64,000 nucleotides of DNA. Source: Streblospio benedicti (lineage: Eukaryota > Annelida > Polychaeta > Spionida > Spionidae). A model generated the notes under the pieces. The model had not been told where the DNA came from and did no database searches. It was given only the letters and a program-made list of their open reading frames with translations. Positions 11,683 to 23,644 of the stretch are shown one piece after another. Location of the stretch: the NCBI GenBank assembly GCA_019095985.1, contig CM032660.1, forward strand, positions 35,980,437-36,044,436, given 5' to 3'. A program made the position numbers and the translations under genes. Position 1 is the first letter of the stretch. Every line of letters begins with the position of its first letter.

Positions 11683-14600
11683 CTATTCATTTGGTGGTGC
11701 AGAATCTTTCAAAGTCCCTACATTGTCAGCAATCTGCTTGCTGTCAGTGAGACTTGAGCCAATAGTCTGCTCATTGTCCATTTCTACTTCTGGATCAACA
11801 GTTTCTCCATCAGCTAAATCATCAGATTTCTTCTCCGCTGTGGATTCGCTTTTACTATCACAGGCAGCAAGCTTTGCTGGCGTCCATCTCTTGAACAACA
11901 TGACCAGCTCACAGTGATCAGTGAGAGGAAACAAGTCGACGGGCACAGCTTCTGTTAGGACAAAGCAGTCGCCACGTACCCGCCGAGACTCTTCTCTTAA
12001 CAAGCTGGAAAATAAATCAAGAACATTCAAACATCAATATAACAAATTCAAAACACTACAAATATTTGCAAATTAAAATTTCCAATTTGTTTAAATTTAG
12101 ATGTTATAGATGGTCTCATAGTTAGTCATTACGTCTTTCGAATTGAAATTCAAAATAGGCTAAAGAATAATTTCATTTAATTTATCAAAAGATTTTTCAA
12201 ATTAAATGAAATTCTTCAAAATCTATTTTGAATTTTAAATCTCCAACCACAGAAAAAGACGTAATAACCAGCAAGCAATAAAATTGATAATAAAATGGTA
12301 AAGTAGTTTTAGTATAAATTTATATGTTGCTTAATCACTGATGAAAACTTACTCATGAATGTTATTTATGGTGCTACTTGGCCTGCAGCTCACATAAACA
12401 AGTCTTTTAACAAAGCTGCTCCTGCGTATTGCTCGGATAACATCAGGATCTGTAAATTATGGGTAAAAAATCTGAAACCTATTACATTCAAATAGATAAT
12501 GTTCATTCAATGTGGAGTCTTCATTCACAATACCCAACTTAAGTTCAAGCACATTACATAAAGAAAAATTATTACTAAAATTAGTTACACTATTAAATCA
12601 AACATGGGCTGTGATAAAAAAGATAACTCACGCAATCCATTCCTTGGAGGATCCACAACGGCAACAACATCTCTATTGCTAAACCTTTTAATGAGCCCAG
12701 GTAGTACATTCTCAGCTTTTCCACAAAAATACTCTGCATTTTTTATACCTAAAGTTGAGAAAAAGCTATTAGCACTATTTATTAAATAAAACATACTTGC
12801 AATTGAAAGCAAACTTGTGTTTTTAACATACCTTGTGTAATGGTCCAAGGTCCCATCCCCATGTAAAGGACCACACCCATAATTTGGACTATCAAAATCT
12901 AGACCATCAAAATTCCAATGCCCACCCTGGATGGTACCATACGGTATAAATTTAAGACAAAAGTCAAATCAAACGGTACATGTAAAGATGGAAAAACTAT
13001 ACCATTAAGAGCTGCATTCCGTTTTGCATCATCGATAGCTTGCTGGCACCAATCAATACCTATGACTTTTTCACAGAACTGAAATTGACACATACATGAT
13101 ATTCAGCCATTTTCACAAAACACCAAATCAGAAAACACTCATACATATAGTAATAGGATTCACTCATTGAGACTATTTTAGAGAAATCCATATTAGAAAA
13201 AATACTATCTTCATAGAAATGTTATAAAAATTTCTTAAATATTATCATTTGACAATTCATTGCATACCTTTGCCATTGTAAGTCCTATGGTACCAGTGCC
13301 ACAACAAATGTCTAATAGCACAGATTTTTCAGAAATTTGACACCATTCTCTCACTGTACGATAAAGAACTTCTGCAGCTGGTGTATTAACTGTAAATGAA
13401 TATACAGTAAGTTTTGTTCATTTTTTCTGTTAATCCACCCAGTACCAGAATCTTATCATTGATTGCAAATAAAGGCATGAACAGAATCATATAACATTCA
13501 CCTTGGAAAAATGCAGCAGGACTTATTTGGAAATTCAATTCTAATAAGTTCTCTTCGATATATTCCTTTCCCATCAACAATTGGTAATCCCCGTCCTCAG
13601 GTGAACCCTCTTTTCTAAAAATAAGTAAAATGTCACCATAGAGAGCAGGAAAACATATTTTGAAATCTATCATTTGCACCCCAGCATAAATATTCACACC
13701 AAGATGTATGAGAATTCTTTGAAAATGTTAATCCAAAAGAGATGGAGACAATGTTATGAGAGAATGTTAACAAATGATATATTAGTGCACATACTTCGGT
13801 TGGTCCATTTTTGCTTGGAAGTAAAGTGAAGTAATTCCTAGAGATTTTCTAGAATCTGAGCTAAAGAAGTCTATGACGCGCTGTTTTTCTTCTTCAACTG
13901 CAGTCTAAAATAAATTACAAAGCAATTCATAATTCATGTCTACGTCCAATCACATGAGTCAAATGTATAGTTCAATAATGTATACCTTGGTCAAATTTTC
14001 TGGATTAAGGTGAAGAATGACTAGAATCTGTCCAGACAAAGATGTTCTAACAGTTACACATTGCCACTGTCCTTTTCTGTCTATGGGATTGAAGCCAGTT
14101 AATGATGATATCTGCTGGAAATACTCCTGCGTGGCCTAAAATTAACATCATTTACCTCATGTCACTTCTCTTCTTGAGCTTCAAAGCAGTTTATGATAAA
14201 TATTTTGTAAAACAACATGTAAAACACCATTTTCAATATATATTAATTTATACTTATGAACAAGATCAGTGAATATACATATATTATTACTTGTTAATTT
14301 AATAAACTTGTAAACTAATCTTTAATTATTAGTATTATACGTGCATGTCGGCAAACCAACACCTACGTAATTGAGTGATGTGTCGATTTGCCGGCACTTG
14401 TCGGTTTGCAGACGCGCGCATCTAAATATCTAATGTCTAATTATATTTGCTATAAGAATTAAGTACTGGTATTCAAAATTACATTACTTACCATTGCAAC
14501 ATCTTTCATAGACTGAGGTATATTCAAACAATGGGTTGGTTCCATGACATGTATTGAACCATCTTTGTAACTGCCCATTCGAAATCCAACAGTTTTTTCT

Positions 14601-17600
14601 AAAAAGGCAAATATTTCAAATCAAGTTCATCAATCTTAACATGAAATAACATACATGCGCAAATTTTGAACACATATTAAGGTACATGTAGTTATTTTCA
14701 AGAATGGTTCACGATCAAATTAGTCATGTTGGAATGTGCTTTATCATTGACACTTTCTACTCAGAGTTGACAAGTAACAGAAGAACTCTCCAGGTTACAA
14801 TCTTAACATATAACAAGTAGTCGTCGGGAATGCCGTAAATCTCCCCTTCCCCGATCAGGCCATTTCCCCGATCAGGTCATTTTTGAAAAGTAGGCCAAAG
14901 AACTCAAATATCAAATCACGTGAGAAGAGTGACATAGTCATACAAAATGTCAAGTTTGGTGATGATAGGTAATAAAGTCCTCCCAGGAGACAGATAAATA
15001 CAAATTCGTAATAATTTGTTTTTAAAACACATCGTAATTTCATCAAAAGTAGGCCAAAGTACACCAAAATCTAATCAGCTCTGGAGAGTGGTACAACGAA
15101 GCTAGATATGAAGTTTGGTGTCCACAGGTCAAATACTTCTCCCTGTAGAGTGGTAACAAGGTTTATTATGTAACGCTCGTAAGTTCAAAAGTAGGCCAAA
15201 GTACACCAATATCAAATCACGTGAGGAGAGTGATATGAACATACCAAATGTCAAGTTTGGTGATGATAAGTCATAAACTCTTCCCAGAAGACAGATAAAC
15301 ACAATTACGTAAAAATTTGTTTTTAAAAACACATCGTAACTTCATCAAAAGTAGGCCAAAGTACACCAAAATCTAATCAGCTCTGGAGAGTAGTACAACG
15401 AAGCTAAATATGAAGTTTGGTGACCATAGGTGAAATACTTCTCCCTGTAGAGTGTTAACAAGATTTATTACGTAACGCTCATAAGTTCAAAAGTAGGCCA
15501 AAGTACACCAATATCAAATCACGTGAGGAGAGTGATATAGACATACCAAATCTCAAGTTTCGTGATGATAAGTAATAAACTGTTCCCAGAAGACAGATAA
15601 ACACAATTACGTAATAATTTGCTTTTAAAAACACATCGTAACTTCATCAAAAGTAGGCCAAAGTACACCAAAATGTAATCAGCTCTGGAGAGTAGTACAA
15701 CGAAGCTAAATATGAAGTTTGGTGACCATATAGGACTGCAACGATACACCGATGCATCGCTGAATCACGATTTATTTCCTCACGATTAAAGTATAGATAT
15801 GATAGTCTATATAGCGATACTTTCACGATATAACTGTTAAATGAATTCATATGCAAAATATTGCATAATTCAAACTAAATCTTTGTCTTTTCCCATGAGT
15901 ATGGGCGCCGCCATCTTTGCTGTATTGCGAACGGCGTTACTAACAAAATGTCAATTGAATGGCGAACGGCGCTCCTCTATTTCAGTATAGATTTCTTGCA
16001 CTACTAGTGGTAACGTACAGCGTGTACAGACTGTTGTGTGTTTTGACGTATGTTTTTTGTTATCGTGATGTGTATCATATCGCCAACAAAGTATCGTGAT
16101 GTGTATTGTATCGTTGCTCAAGCGAATCGTTACAGGCCTATGACCATAGGTCAAATACTTCTCCCTGTAGAGTGTTAACAAGGTTTATTATGTAATGCTC
16201 GTAAGTTTGTCAAAAGTAGGCCAAAGTACAAACAAAAATTTTTTGAGGGGTACTTTTTTCCTCAAACAAGACATATTCAATTTGCAAATCAATAGCTCAA
16301 GTAGTCTTCGAGTTATCAGCCTGTTTATTTCGGACGCACGGACGCACGGACAGAAGCAAAGCAAGAAATCCCCCTTCGGACTTCGTCCGGGGAGATTTAA
16401 TCATTATCATATTAAGATCGCTATTCTACATATACCAACAATCCTTCACATAACTTGAAATTTTTTATTACTCAATTCACTTTTGAGTTGCAGTTCCATA
16501 AATAATTGTTTCATTTGTATTGATAAAAATAATAATACCATTGCCAGATGCACTTTGACCAACTGTAAACTCGCATTTATTTCTGTAGTGCTGCAGTACA
16601 GGCTAAAAGAGCAACAGATATTTTGTAACAGCATAGATAAATATACTGTGGTATTACATATGGGTAAGGATTGCAGTATTCACATATATGTAGTAATAAT
16701 CTCTAAAAAATATTTCATTATTAGATGTTGTCCAGGTTAGCTGTCAGTTTGTGATTACTTAAAAATACCTTTTACATAATAAATTCTATACTACTGTCTA
16801 CATATAGGATACTTACAGATGGTTTTATAGAATGTACTTGACAGATCAGGCCATTATGTTCTTTCCTATAAGGAACATCTTCTCATTAGCTCATATAATG
16901 TTTTGTATCAAATGGTAGATTTCATTGAATCAAAATGGTTCTTAGGTTATTTATCTTTACAATATTACAAAATACCCCATTATATTCTTATTATCATACT
17001 AATGAAATAACAGTCTTAAATGAACTAAGGGAACGATCATAAATAACGATACCGGGGGGGTGGGGGGGTCGTCATTTTTTGGAGCGTGAAGAAAAAGTTA
17101 ACCGACCCCCCATCAACATTTTAAAAAGTTGAGTGACACCCCCCCCCCCTCGGCTAAAGAAAAAGTCCTCTATATAGTCATTGCATTGCTAAGAGAAAAT
17201 ATTTGAAAAAAATATACCGTAGTGTGATAAAAAAGTTCAGCGACCCCCCCCCCCCCACAAAAGGAATCAGAAAAGTTGGACGACCCCCCCCCCACCTTTT
17301 TGGACGACACCCCCCGGAATCATTATGGAATCATTATGATCGTTCCCTAACTGGACTTTGAATTTTTAAAAACCTGAATTATCCTACATGTTTAAACCTA
17401 AGAGATTCCATGGTTTAAACAACTAATTAAATCTAAGAATCACTATACATTGAAAAGATAAGCAATAATGAGTGAAAGTAGAAGTTTACTTTTGAGAATC
17501 TGCCCACTGCTGTAGACCTTTGTTATGTTTTGTTACTTCCCGAGAAACACGCTGCAAGTACTTTTGCATTTCTTTTTCTTTGATCTATAGAAAATATGGT

Positions 17601-19042
17601 TTGAAAAATAGAATATTCTATATACTCAGCCAACGATTTGTGACTTGAAAGTGTACATAATATGAGTGACACACTATGTATCACTTAGAAAAGTCTTAGT
17701 GACGAATACAATTTACAAATTTAGTTTCAAAATGACTTACTTCTAACTGTTGGGTATAAGGCTCATTCCATAGGGGAGTTACCACTTGGTTTAATTGTTC
17801 AGCAGAAAATTCTACAACTTTTGTTGATTTTTGAGGAGGCTGATCAATAGAAGAGTCTTAAAAGAGAGAATGCAGTTAGCGTTTTTTTATGAAAATTCTT
17901 ATGATCATCATCAGTTCATTTCTATTAAAAATCAGTGTACTATTATTTGATTTCACAAAATAATGAAAACGAGTTATACATAAAGGCATCCTAAAAACAC
18001 ATACCTGCATCTATTTTACGTTTCTTTAAAAGAGGATCTTGAGAAGCTTGAGCTTTCTAACAATATCAAAATAACAGAAGAATTTCAATCAATGATATAA
18101 AAATCAAGGAAAATGTTCATACAATATTTATAGGCAATTGTACAAAAATGGTGCGGTGTGCTCTCTTGAGACTACGTAAGAACAAAACCTTGAAAATCTA
18201 TTTCTGCACAGACTTGTGTAAAATTCATTTCCAATCTGGAAGCCATGATTCATGTGGCTGTAAAAAGAAACTGCTAACCTTAACTTTGAAAGTTGTTCCT
18301 TTCCACTGATGCCCATCCAATATCTTCAATGCAGCCTCCCTTGCTTCTTCATTTCTGAACACAAATTCGTAACATGTCATATGGATTTTCTAATGAAAAC
18401 ATTTTTTCATAGTTTTTCCTGATAGAATTTTCTGATAATAAAGCAAAGCTTCATGTCACAATGTACGCTTACCTAAAGGTTGCGAACCCATAAGATGCTT
18501 TGAAAGGGATCTTTATTTTCACAGGATCTAATTTGAGCGTCTGCATTCTCTTTTTCAATTGCTGAAATTTTACATGCAAGTCACACTAAGGTCATTGCTT
18601 TGGAAATTGAGTATTTAGTTATAAGAACATACTTCGAAATCATTTCTTTTGGAATAACAATATAAATTTAGAGGTTTATTATTAAAAAAAGTAATGATAG
18701 AAATGTGGTATTCCTATAGTCATTGGTTCTTTAAATTTTTTTTTACTACATCTGAGGTGATGTCCACATAAGATAGGTCTCACTTTACGCTTGAAGTCAA
18801 TACCCTACCTTGAAACCACAAAAACGTGGTAAGTTCATAATTTCTATTTTGAAAATTTCTGAAGTAAATCCTGTTGAATTATACACTTCATCAATGATTT
18901 CTTCTTGTCCATCATTGGTATCAACATCTCGGACATCATTGCTACTTTCCTGGGTCTCTTCTATTGCTCTTGGTGAACTGGTTGAGGAATTGCCCACTTG
19001 ATCTTCCTTTAGTTCAACAGATTGATAAGCCTCAGATGCCAT
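11683..19042 (-). CDS. TRMT2A: TRMT2A-like tRNA (uracil-5-)-methyltransferase, 17 coding exons
   Basis: TRMT2A makes 5-methyluridine at tRNA position 54 using S-adenosylmethionine. Exons in transcript order: 19042-18809, 18561-18473, 18354-18279, 18056-18005, 17856-17741, 17584-17490, 16865-16817, 16602-16539, 14598-14492, 14135-13986, 13904-13795, 13614-13502, 13389-13268, 13078-13003, 12748-12632, 12449-12353, 12004-11683. Every junction is GT-AG and in phase; total 662 residues. An RRM spans ~60-135 (FKIEIMNLPRFCGFK; ASYGFATFR), then a basic LLKKRKID. YRNKCEFTVG follows at ~245-254. The methyltransferase core shows DICCGTGTIGL (~445), DPPRNGL (~517), the catalytic cysteine in YVSCRP (~545) and the glutamate in HCEL (~588). 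This is the usual order for the family. An acidic tail of ~60 residues follows. The start is the first ATG after an acceptor at 19,049; see the possible upstream exon at 19,584. Confidence 0.95.
12121..12268. repeat. Fold-back repeat in last TRMT2A intron
   Basis: Inverted arms of about 60 bp: the left arm opens GTTAGTCATTACGTCTTT and the right arm closes AAAGACGTAATAAC, with further matching around AAATTCAAAATAG / CTATTTTGAATTT. Very AT-rich; no coding content. Confidence 0.7.
14836..16399. mobile_element. TIR element with internal ~301-bp tandem repeats, TRMT2A intron
   Basis: The unit is bounded by TAAATCTCCCC at the left and GGGGAGATTTA at the right. Between them lie tandem repeats: the block AAAAGTAGGCCAAAGTACAC recurs at about 14,885, 15,048, 15,188, 15,350, 15,489, 15,652 and 16,213. 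Two alternating subunits of roughly 160 and 140 bp make a higher-order period of about 301 bp. The right end has a GGACGCAC repeat and a CGGACTTCGTCCG palindrome. The architecture (short TIRs, ~150-bp tandem core) recalls the pearl-type elements of bivalves, but the sequence family is not identified. It is interrupted by the hAT MITE at 15,731. Short open frames inside are by-products of the repeats. Confidence 0.7.
15731..16140. mobile_element. hAT-like MITE, 410 bp, 8-bp target duplication
   Basis: Ends TAGGACTGCAACGAT and ATCGTTACAGGCCTA are inverted repeats with few mismatches. They are flanked by a perfect direct repeat TGACCATA (15,723-15,730 and 16,141-16,148), the 8-bp duplication expected of hAT transposition. 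It sits inside one tandem unit of the surrounding TIR element, so it arrived later. No transposase. Confidence 0.88.
17026..17349. mobile_element. MITE with G/C-tract interior (AAGGGAACGATCATAA ends)
   Basis: The left end TAAGGGAACGATCATAA is matched in reverse by the right end TTATGATCGTTCCCTA. Inside are long runs of G on the left (17,048-17,066) and C on the right and middle (17,139-17,149, 17,244-17,258, 17,286-17,294). The tracts follow repeated AAAAAGTT/GACGACCCC motifs. The same right end recurs at 20,307-20,341, so this is a family. It lies in a TRMT2A intron. Confidence 0.65.
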
Positions 19043-19583
19043 GCAGTATCTAAAAAATGAATAACATCTAAAGATAATGCTCAGACAAAAAAACAAAACA
19101 AAACAAAACAACAGTTATGACAATTTTGATATTTAAATAATTCTCAATATTTAACAACAACTGTTTGACTTTTTCAAGAGTGTGGAGTCATAATGCAAAC
19201 ACTATGACTACGAGGATTGCAAGTGTGTCAGTGCCCCCTACCCCCTTCCGAGTAGAGTCATGGTGTTTGCATTATAAATAATTTTTAACAAGGTCATGTG
19301 ATTTTACATAATCAAATGATTTTCGCCAGACGTACCATGCATTTGCAATGGCAGATGTCCCATTTAGCATTGACATGATAGGCAACTTCTTCCGTGCACA
19401 CTAAAATTATGTCTGATGAAAATCATTCGATTTACATTTCTCACCTACACATTTTTAGATGAATACGTATATAATTGGCCTTGAGTGGTATCTAAATTGC
19501 TTTAGATATTTTAAAAGCCTATTTAAATGAAAGAAACTTTCAGAATGGACAAAACACATCATATTGCTTCTACGAAAACATAC

Positions 19584-19654
19584 TTGTTTGGCCACTGAGC
19601 ATAAGCTTTAATATATTCAATGATTTCAATAGGCTCTCCAATCTTAATTCCTAC
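19584..19654 (-). CDS. Possible upstream in-frame exon of TRMT2A
   Basis: A strong donor GTATGT follows position 19,584 on the minus strand. The 71 bases before it read in one frame as VGIKIGEPIEIIEYIKAYAQ and continue WPN. The leftover two bases join in phase with the exon starting at 19,049, so the frame would run through into the ATG used for the TRMT2A model. No in-frame ATG or convincing acceptor is seen upstream before the assembly gap. It may be coding, 5' UTR or chance; transcript data would settle it. Confidence 0.3.
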
Positions 19655-19855
19655 TGAGCTCCTGCTCCTTTCATGTCACAATTTTAAAATCGATTGGGCT
19701 AGCTGATCTTGAACAGGGCTTCGATTTTGAATAGAAAGTAACAATGACAATACGTAGCTACGAAAGAAAACAGCTAGTAGACCGCTAGAACTACCAGGAC
19801 AGCCCTGCATGCATTCGATCGTCGCACAATCAAGATAAATTAAATTTAACACTAA

Positions 19856-19955
19856 NNNNNNNNNNNNNNNNNNNNNNNNNNNNNNNNNNNNNNNNNNNNN
19901 NNNNNNNNNNNNNNNNNNNNNNNNNNNNNNNNNNNNNNNNNNNNNNNNNNNNNNN
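19856..19955. other. Assembly gap (100 N)
   Basis: One hundred N characters, a conventional gap of unknown size. It cuts the left end of the element that finishes at 20,342 and may hide the TRMT2A promoter. Confidence 0.99.
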
Positions 19956-20342
19956 TATCAGACAACTGTTGGGGGGACCGGGAGGGGGTTGCCATAACAT
20001 TTTTATTACGGCCTTTACGCTACGGTATTTAAAAAAAAAATGTCCAGAAATGCTATGACTATAATCTCTATAGAGCACTTTTGCTTTGATTTAGTGGGGA
20101 GGGAGGTCACTCAACTTTTTAAATGTTGATGTGGGGTCAGGTAAAATTAATTATCTAAAAGTGGGAGGGTACGTACCACAGGAGCAATTTATATAGATAT
20201 CTATGTAGATTGACTGATGCGAAGTCAAACAGCAACATATCTCAGTATAAATTGCTCCTATGGTACGTACTGAAAATTTTCTTTGAGCCCCCAAAAATGG
20301 ACACGTACCCCCCGGTATCGTTATTTATGATCGTTCCCTTAG
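19956..20342. mobile_element. Second copy of the G/C-tract MITE family, left end lost in gap
   Basis: The right end GTATCGTTATTTATGATCGT followed by TCCCTTA is the reverse complement of the left end of the element at 17,026. The interior has GGGGGG tracts and AACTTTTTAAATGTTG-like motifs as in that copy. A perfect-stem palindrome (20,169-20,270) is nested in it. Its left terminus is not visible because of the N run. Confidence 0.6.
20169..20270. repeat. Fold-back repeat with GTACGTACC ends
   Basis: Inverted arms of about 25 bp (GTACGTACCACAGGAGCAAT at left, matching arm ending GGTACGTAC at right, one mismatch) enclose about 50 bp. It lies inside the copy ending at 20,342. Confidence 0.75.
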
Positions 20343-20805
20343 TAGTTTGCCCCTGTGGTCTGTAGAGGGTATAGTCCAGTCATGGTACCGTACGTCAAAT
20401 TTTATATTTAGTGAGAAAAAAGTAATGGGTATTTCATTTCTTGTTTTTTCATAACTATAAACCATGTAGAACTCCAGAAAATAAAATCCCCATCAATCCG
20501 CCTTGGGCGAATTTTTTTACAGACATTTTAAATATGCACTTAAAAATTGTCCAAAACGTCCTCTGTTTCACCAGGGTGTTGGACTGAAGCTTACTCAAAG
20601 TTCATTTCGGGCTGTATTTTGTTATTTATATACAACAATGACTACATTTAATGTGTTGCAACAGGAAAATGTTATTTTTCTTTAGTATTTGGAAAAAAAA
20701 TAATATAAATTATTCAACAATGACATTTCCAATGGTCTTTGACAAAGATATGTTGCTGCATAGTCTTGCATTTATTTCATAAATCATGGTAATATTTAAA
20801 CACCA

Positions 20806-21493
20806 TAAGCGTGTGTTCACACATACGCGATATCGCTTGAGCGACGGAGCGACGAGGCGACGAAGCGACAGGCGATATTTTTGGTATATCATATTTGCAT
20901 TGAGCCGTTCACACATACGCGACGAAGCGATGAGGCGATATCGCTTGAGCGATTTTTTCGCTTCATGAGCGATAAAATCGCCTCATCGCTAGGCGATTTC
21001 CCTGGAACACGATCGTTTTCTCATGTAGTCTAGCATTTTTTAATTGATCTTTTATATAATTATTGACCAGCACTGTTTAATTGATTTTATTTGACACTTA
21101 GTACACCACACAGTACACCACACAGTACACCACACAGTATTGGAATCGTTATTTTTTGAAAATTTGTTTGAGAAAACCAAGAAATAAGAAATAACTAACA
21201 TGGATAAAGTCCCCCCAAATAAAATTGAAAAGCTAATATTGTTAGTAGAGCATGTATGTCTTGCTCAGCCATGCTTAGCATTGACAGTACCTTCAATGAT
21301 TCAGTATCGGCCAATATTAACTATCTGAAAAAAATAATCAATTGGAGATAAAGATTTTTTATGCATTCAAGGAAAATCGCCAGTGAAAATCGCTTGCAAA
21401 ATCGCGTGTGTGTGAACATCAAATCGCCCATCGCCTCATCGCTACGTCGCTCCGTCGCTCAAGTGATATCGCGTATGTGTGAACGTACGCTAA
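20806..21493. mobile_element. MITE with long TIRs made of GCGACG/GCGATG words
   Basis: The left end TAAGCGTGTGTTCACACATA and CGCGATATCGCTTGAGCGAC are mirrored at the right end by GTCGCTCAAGTGATATCGCG and TATGTGTGAACGTACGCTAA. The arms extend over about 90 bp. They are built of short repeats such as GAGCGACGGAGCGACGAGGC, giving many CpGs in an AT-rich setting. A direct triplet CACAGTACAC occurs at about 21,110-21,138. The interior has no coding frame. Confidence 0.75.
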
Positions 21494-21691
21494 AAGTATA
21501 CAATAACACTTTTTTTGAATCAATAATTCAAAGAAAATCAATATTGACTATTGGGAAGGTATTAGCAAAGAGCATTACCTATCTCTGGTATTAGGAAGGA
21601 TTTTGATAGGAGTATATTTCAGTACTCAGATAAAATAGACAGTCATATTTTATTTGCTCATGCATGTACATTATTGGGTAAAGTTATTAGT

Positions 21692-21808
21692 CAGGGTGCC
21701 AGGTAGCCTACCCCCTTTTTTTATCAGTTATAGTTTTTTTTCTCACTTGATCCTGTTAGTAGGGTGTCTTGGGATCACCAATTGACCTGGTGGACTTTTG
21801 GCACCCTG
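21692..21808. mobile_element. 117-bp MITE with CAGGGTGCCA ends
   Basis: The left end CAGGGTGCCA and right end TGGCACCCTG are perfect 10-bp inverted repeats. The unit is too short to code. The target duplication is unclear. Confidence 0.5.
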
Positions 21809-22066
21809 TAGCATTTCCCGTTATTCAAGATGGCTGCCACGATGGCCCCAGAAATACGTAAATGGCTCTAACTCCCTTAATATACAACATAGAAAGATGA
21901 TGTTAATATCATTTAGTAGGTTTTTATGGTCAAGGATTTCAATAAAAGCAATAATAGGTCATTAAGAGTGATACATTTTAAGATAGCTTACATAGCCACT
22001 GTAAAGCATGTCAATACATGCACAATTAGTACACACGGGATATGAATGTGGAAAATTATAAATCAC

Positions 22067-23644
22067 TCAAAGAAATGTAGCACGATATTCAGAGTTAATT
22101 ATGAGTAGAATACAATTAATATAAAAAAGAACTGTAATATGAAAAAGGGACAAGGAAACTATTACTAAGGCGGGGTTGCCGGCTACGAGGTCGGAAGGGT
22201 ACCGTGTAGAGTACATTAGCTGATGACAAGGAATACTAAAGCCACTGTAGGTCGGATCAACTTTGAACTTAAAAGTCCAACTCCAACAGGCGAGGGTAGT
22301 AACTGGCTCACCGCCTGCGAGGATGACCCTTTCTCCCTTGACGTCCCAGCTGACAAGATGTCGCCGCGCCGTGTCCAGCGTTGTTGGGCTACTGCCACCA
22401 CCCGAAAGTGTGACCAGCTTGCTGACCAGACACACCACCTACAACTCATCAGGTGGCATGATGTGCCCTCCCACAACCCGGCGCCTATTTCTTTGTAGTC
22501 AAGGAGGGCGGAGTCCTGCTAGCGGTGCTCTCCCACTTCGCGGATTGGTTCCTTGCCCTTGCTGCCATAGCAGAAGGCACAAGGTTCCCTTTCCTGCGGC
22601 CGGATGAGGTCTTGTTTGCTGCAGCCAGCGCACCACTGCCCGCAGCCACAGCTGGGGGTGATGTCACGCGACTGTCTGAGTCGGAGGCCATTTCCATACT
22701 CTCGATGGAGATGGACAAATGACTCCAGCTGCTTGTGGAAGATCGCGAGCTGACGGTTCACGAGTCGACTTTGCCGTCACCCTGGAGTCCCCATTCCTGT
22801 GCTGATATCATCAGTCCGCCGCTGTATTTGGACAGAGTCTTATGCGTTGCCAACAGCCTGGAATCAGCTATAACAGTCGTCCAGTTGTTGCTCCAGTTCA
22901 GCTACCTTGCGGACCACTTGTGGACTGTCAGCTTCACTCGGGCGCCCATGCAGGAGTGTCGCGAAGCTGCAGGCTCAGGTTGCGAAGGTTGTCTACTAGC
23001 TCGCAAAAAGTTAGGAACATGTCATGGAGGTTATCCGCGTCCTTGGAACCTTGATGGTGCATGCGATCCATGTCAAGAGTGCACTGCGCCGCATAGGCCT
23101 TGGCAAGCTGTGCCTCCTGCTTAGCAAGGGCCAGATCTTGCTTGAGTTGGTCGGCCTCCCCTGCATTCGTGTCAAGTTCCTCAACCATGATGCTCGATGA
23201 AGACCGGTCGGGTGCTGCCGCTATCTTATCAGCCAGACTAATTCCTGGGACTCAACGCGATTCACTTCTTTTTGCTTGCGCGAGCTCATCTCCGAGACAA
23301 ATGCCGTCAGCCTCTTCCTTGTAATCATTGCCCCGCTACATCTGAGTCATGTGCTGCTGATCCAGACTGACTCGGTCGCGCTTCCCAGCCATCTCCTTCG
23401 TTCGCAGCTCCTTCTCTAGAGCGGTGTGCTTGCTGCGAAGGCCAATGAGTTGTTCCTCCGCGAACTGTTCACGTCCTATCCATGTGTCGTGATTGCTGCG
23501 CAGGTGCCCAGCGATTGACTTCTTCCCACTGTGAGCTGTTGAGCAGGTGGAGTCAGTGAGACTAAGCAACACAGGCGCTTTGCACTCGCTAGGCTTTGAG
23601 CTGGCTCGCTCTCTTGCCGCCTTAAGCAACATTGAGCAACTCAC
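22067..23644 (-). pseudogene. Decayed GC-rich coding region, coiled-coil protein of unknown family
   Basis: This block is far richer in G+C than its surroundings. On the minus strand it reads as coding-like segments: 23,644-23,336 (…REQFAEEQLIGLRSKHTALE…), 23,188-22,934 (DQLKQDLALAKQEAQLAKAY) and 22,960-22,880 in another frame (VRKVAELEQQLDDCY). Then 22,761-22,519 has a cysteine cluster (CGCGQWCAGCSKQD … CAFC). Heptad-like leucines and charged residues suggest coiled coils. Stops and frame changes separate the pieces, so it is a pseudogene or a set of poorly defined exons. It lies inside the 3.9-kb TIR element and may be that element's former gene. I do not recognise the family. Confidence 0.45.

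Noticed and set aside
11654-11917. 87-codon plus-strand frame
   Set aside because: It is the antisense shadow of the last TRMT2A exon.
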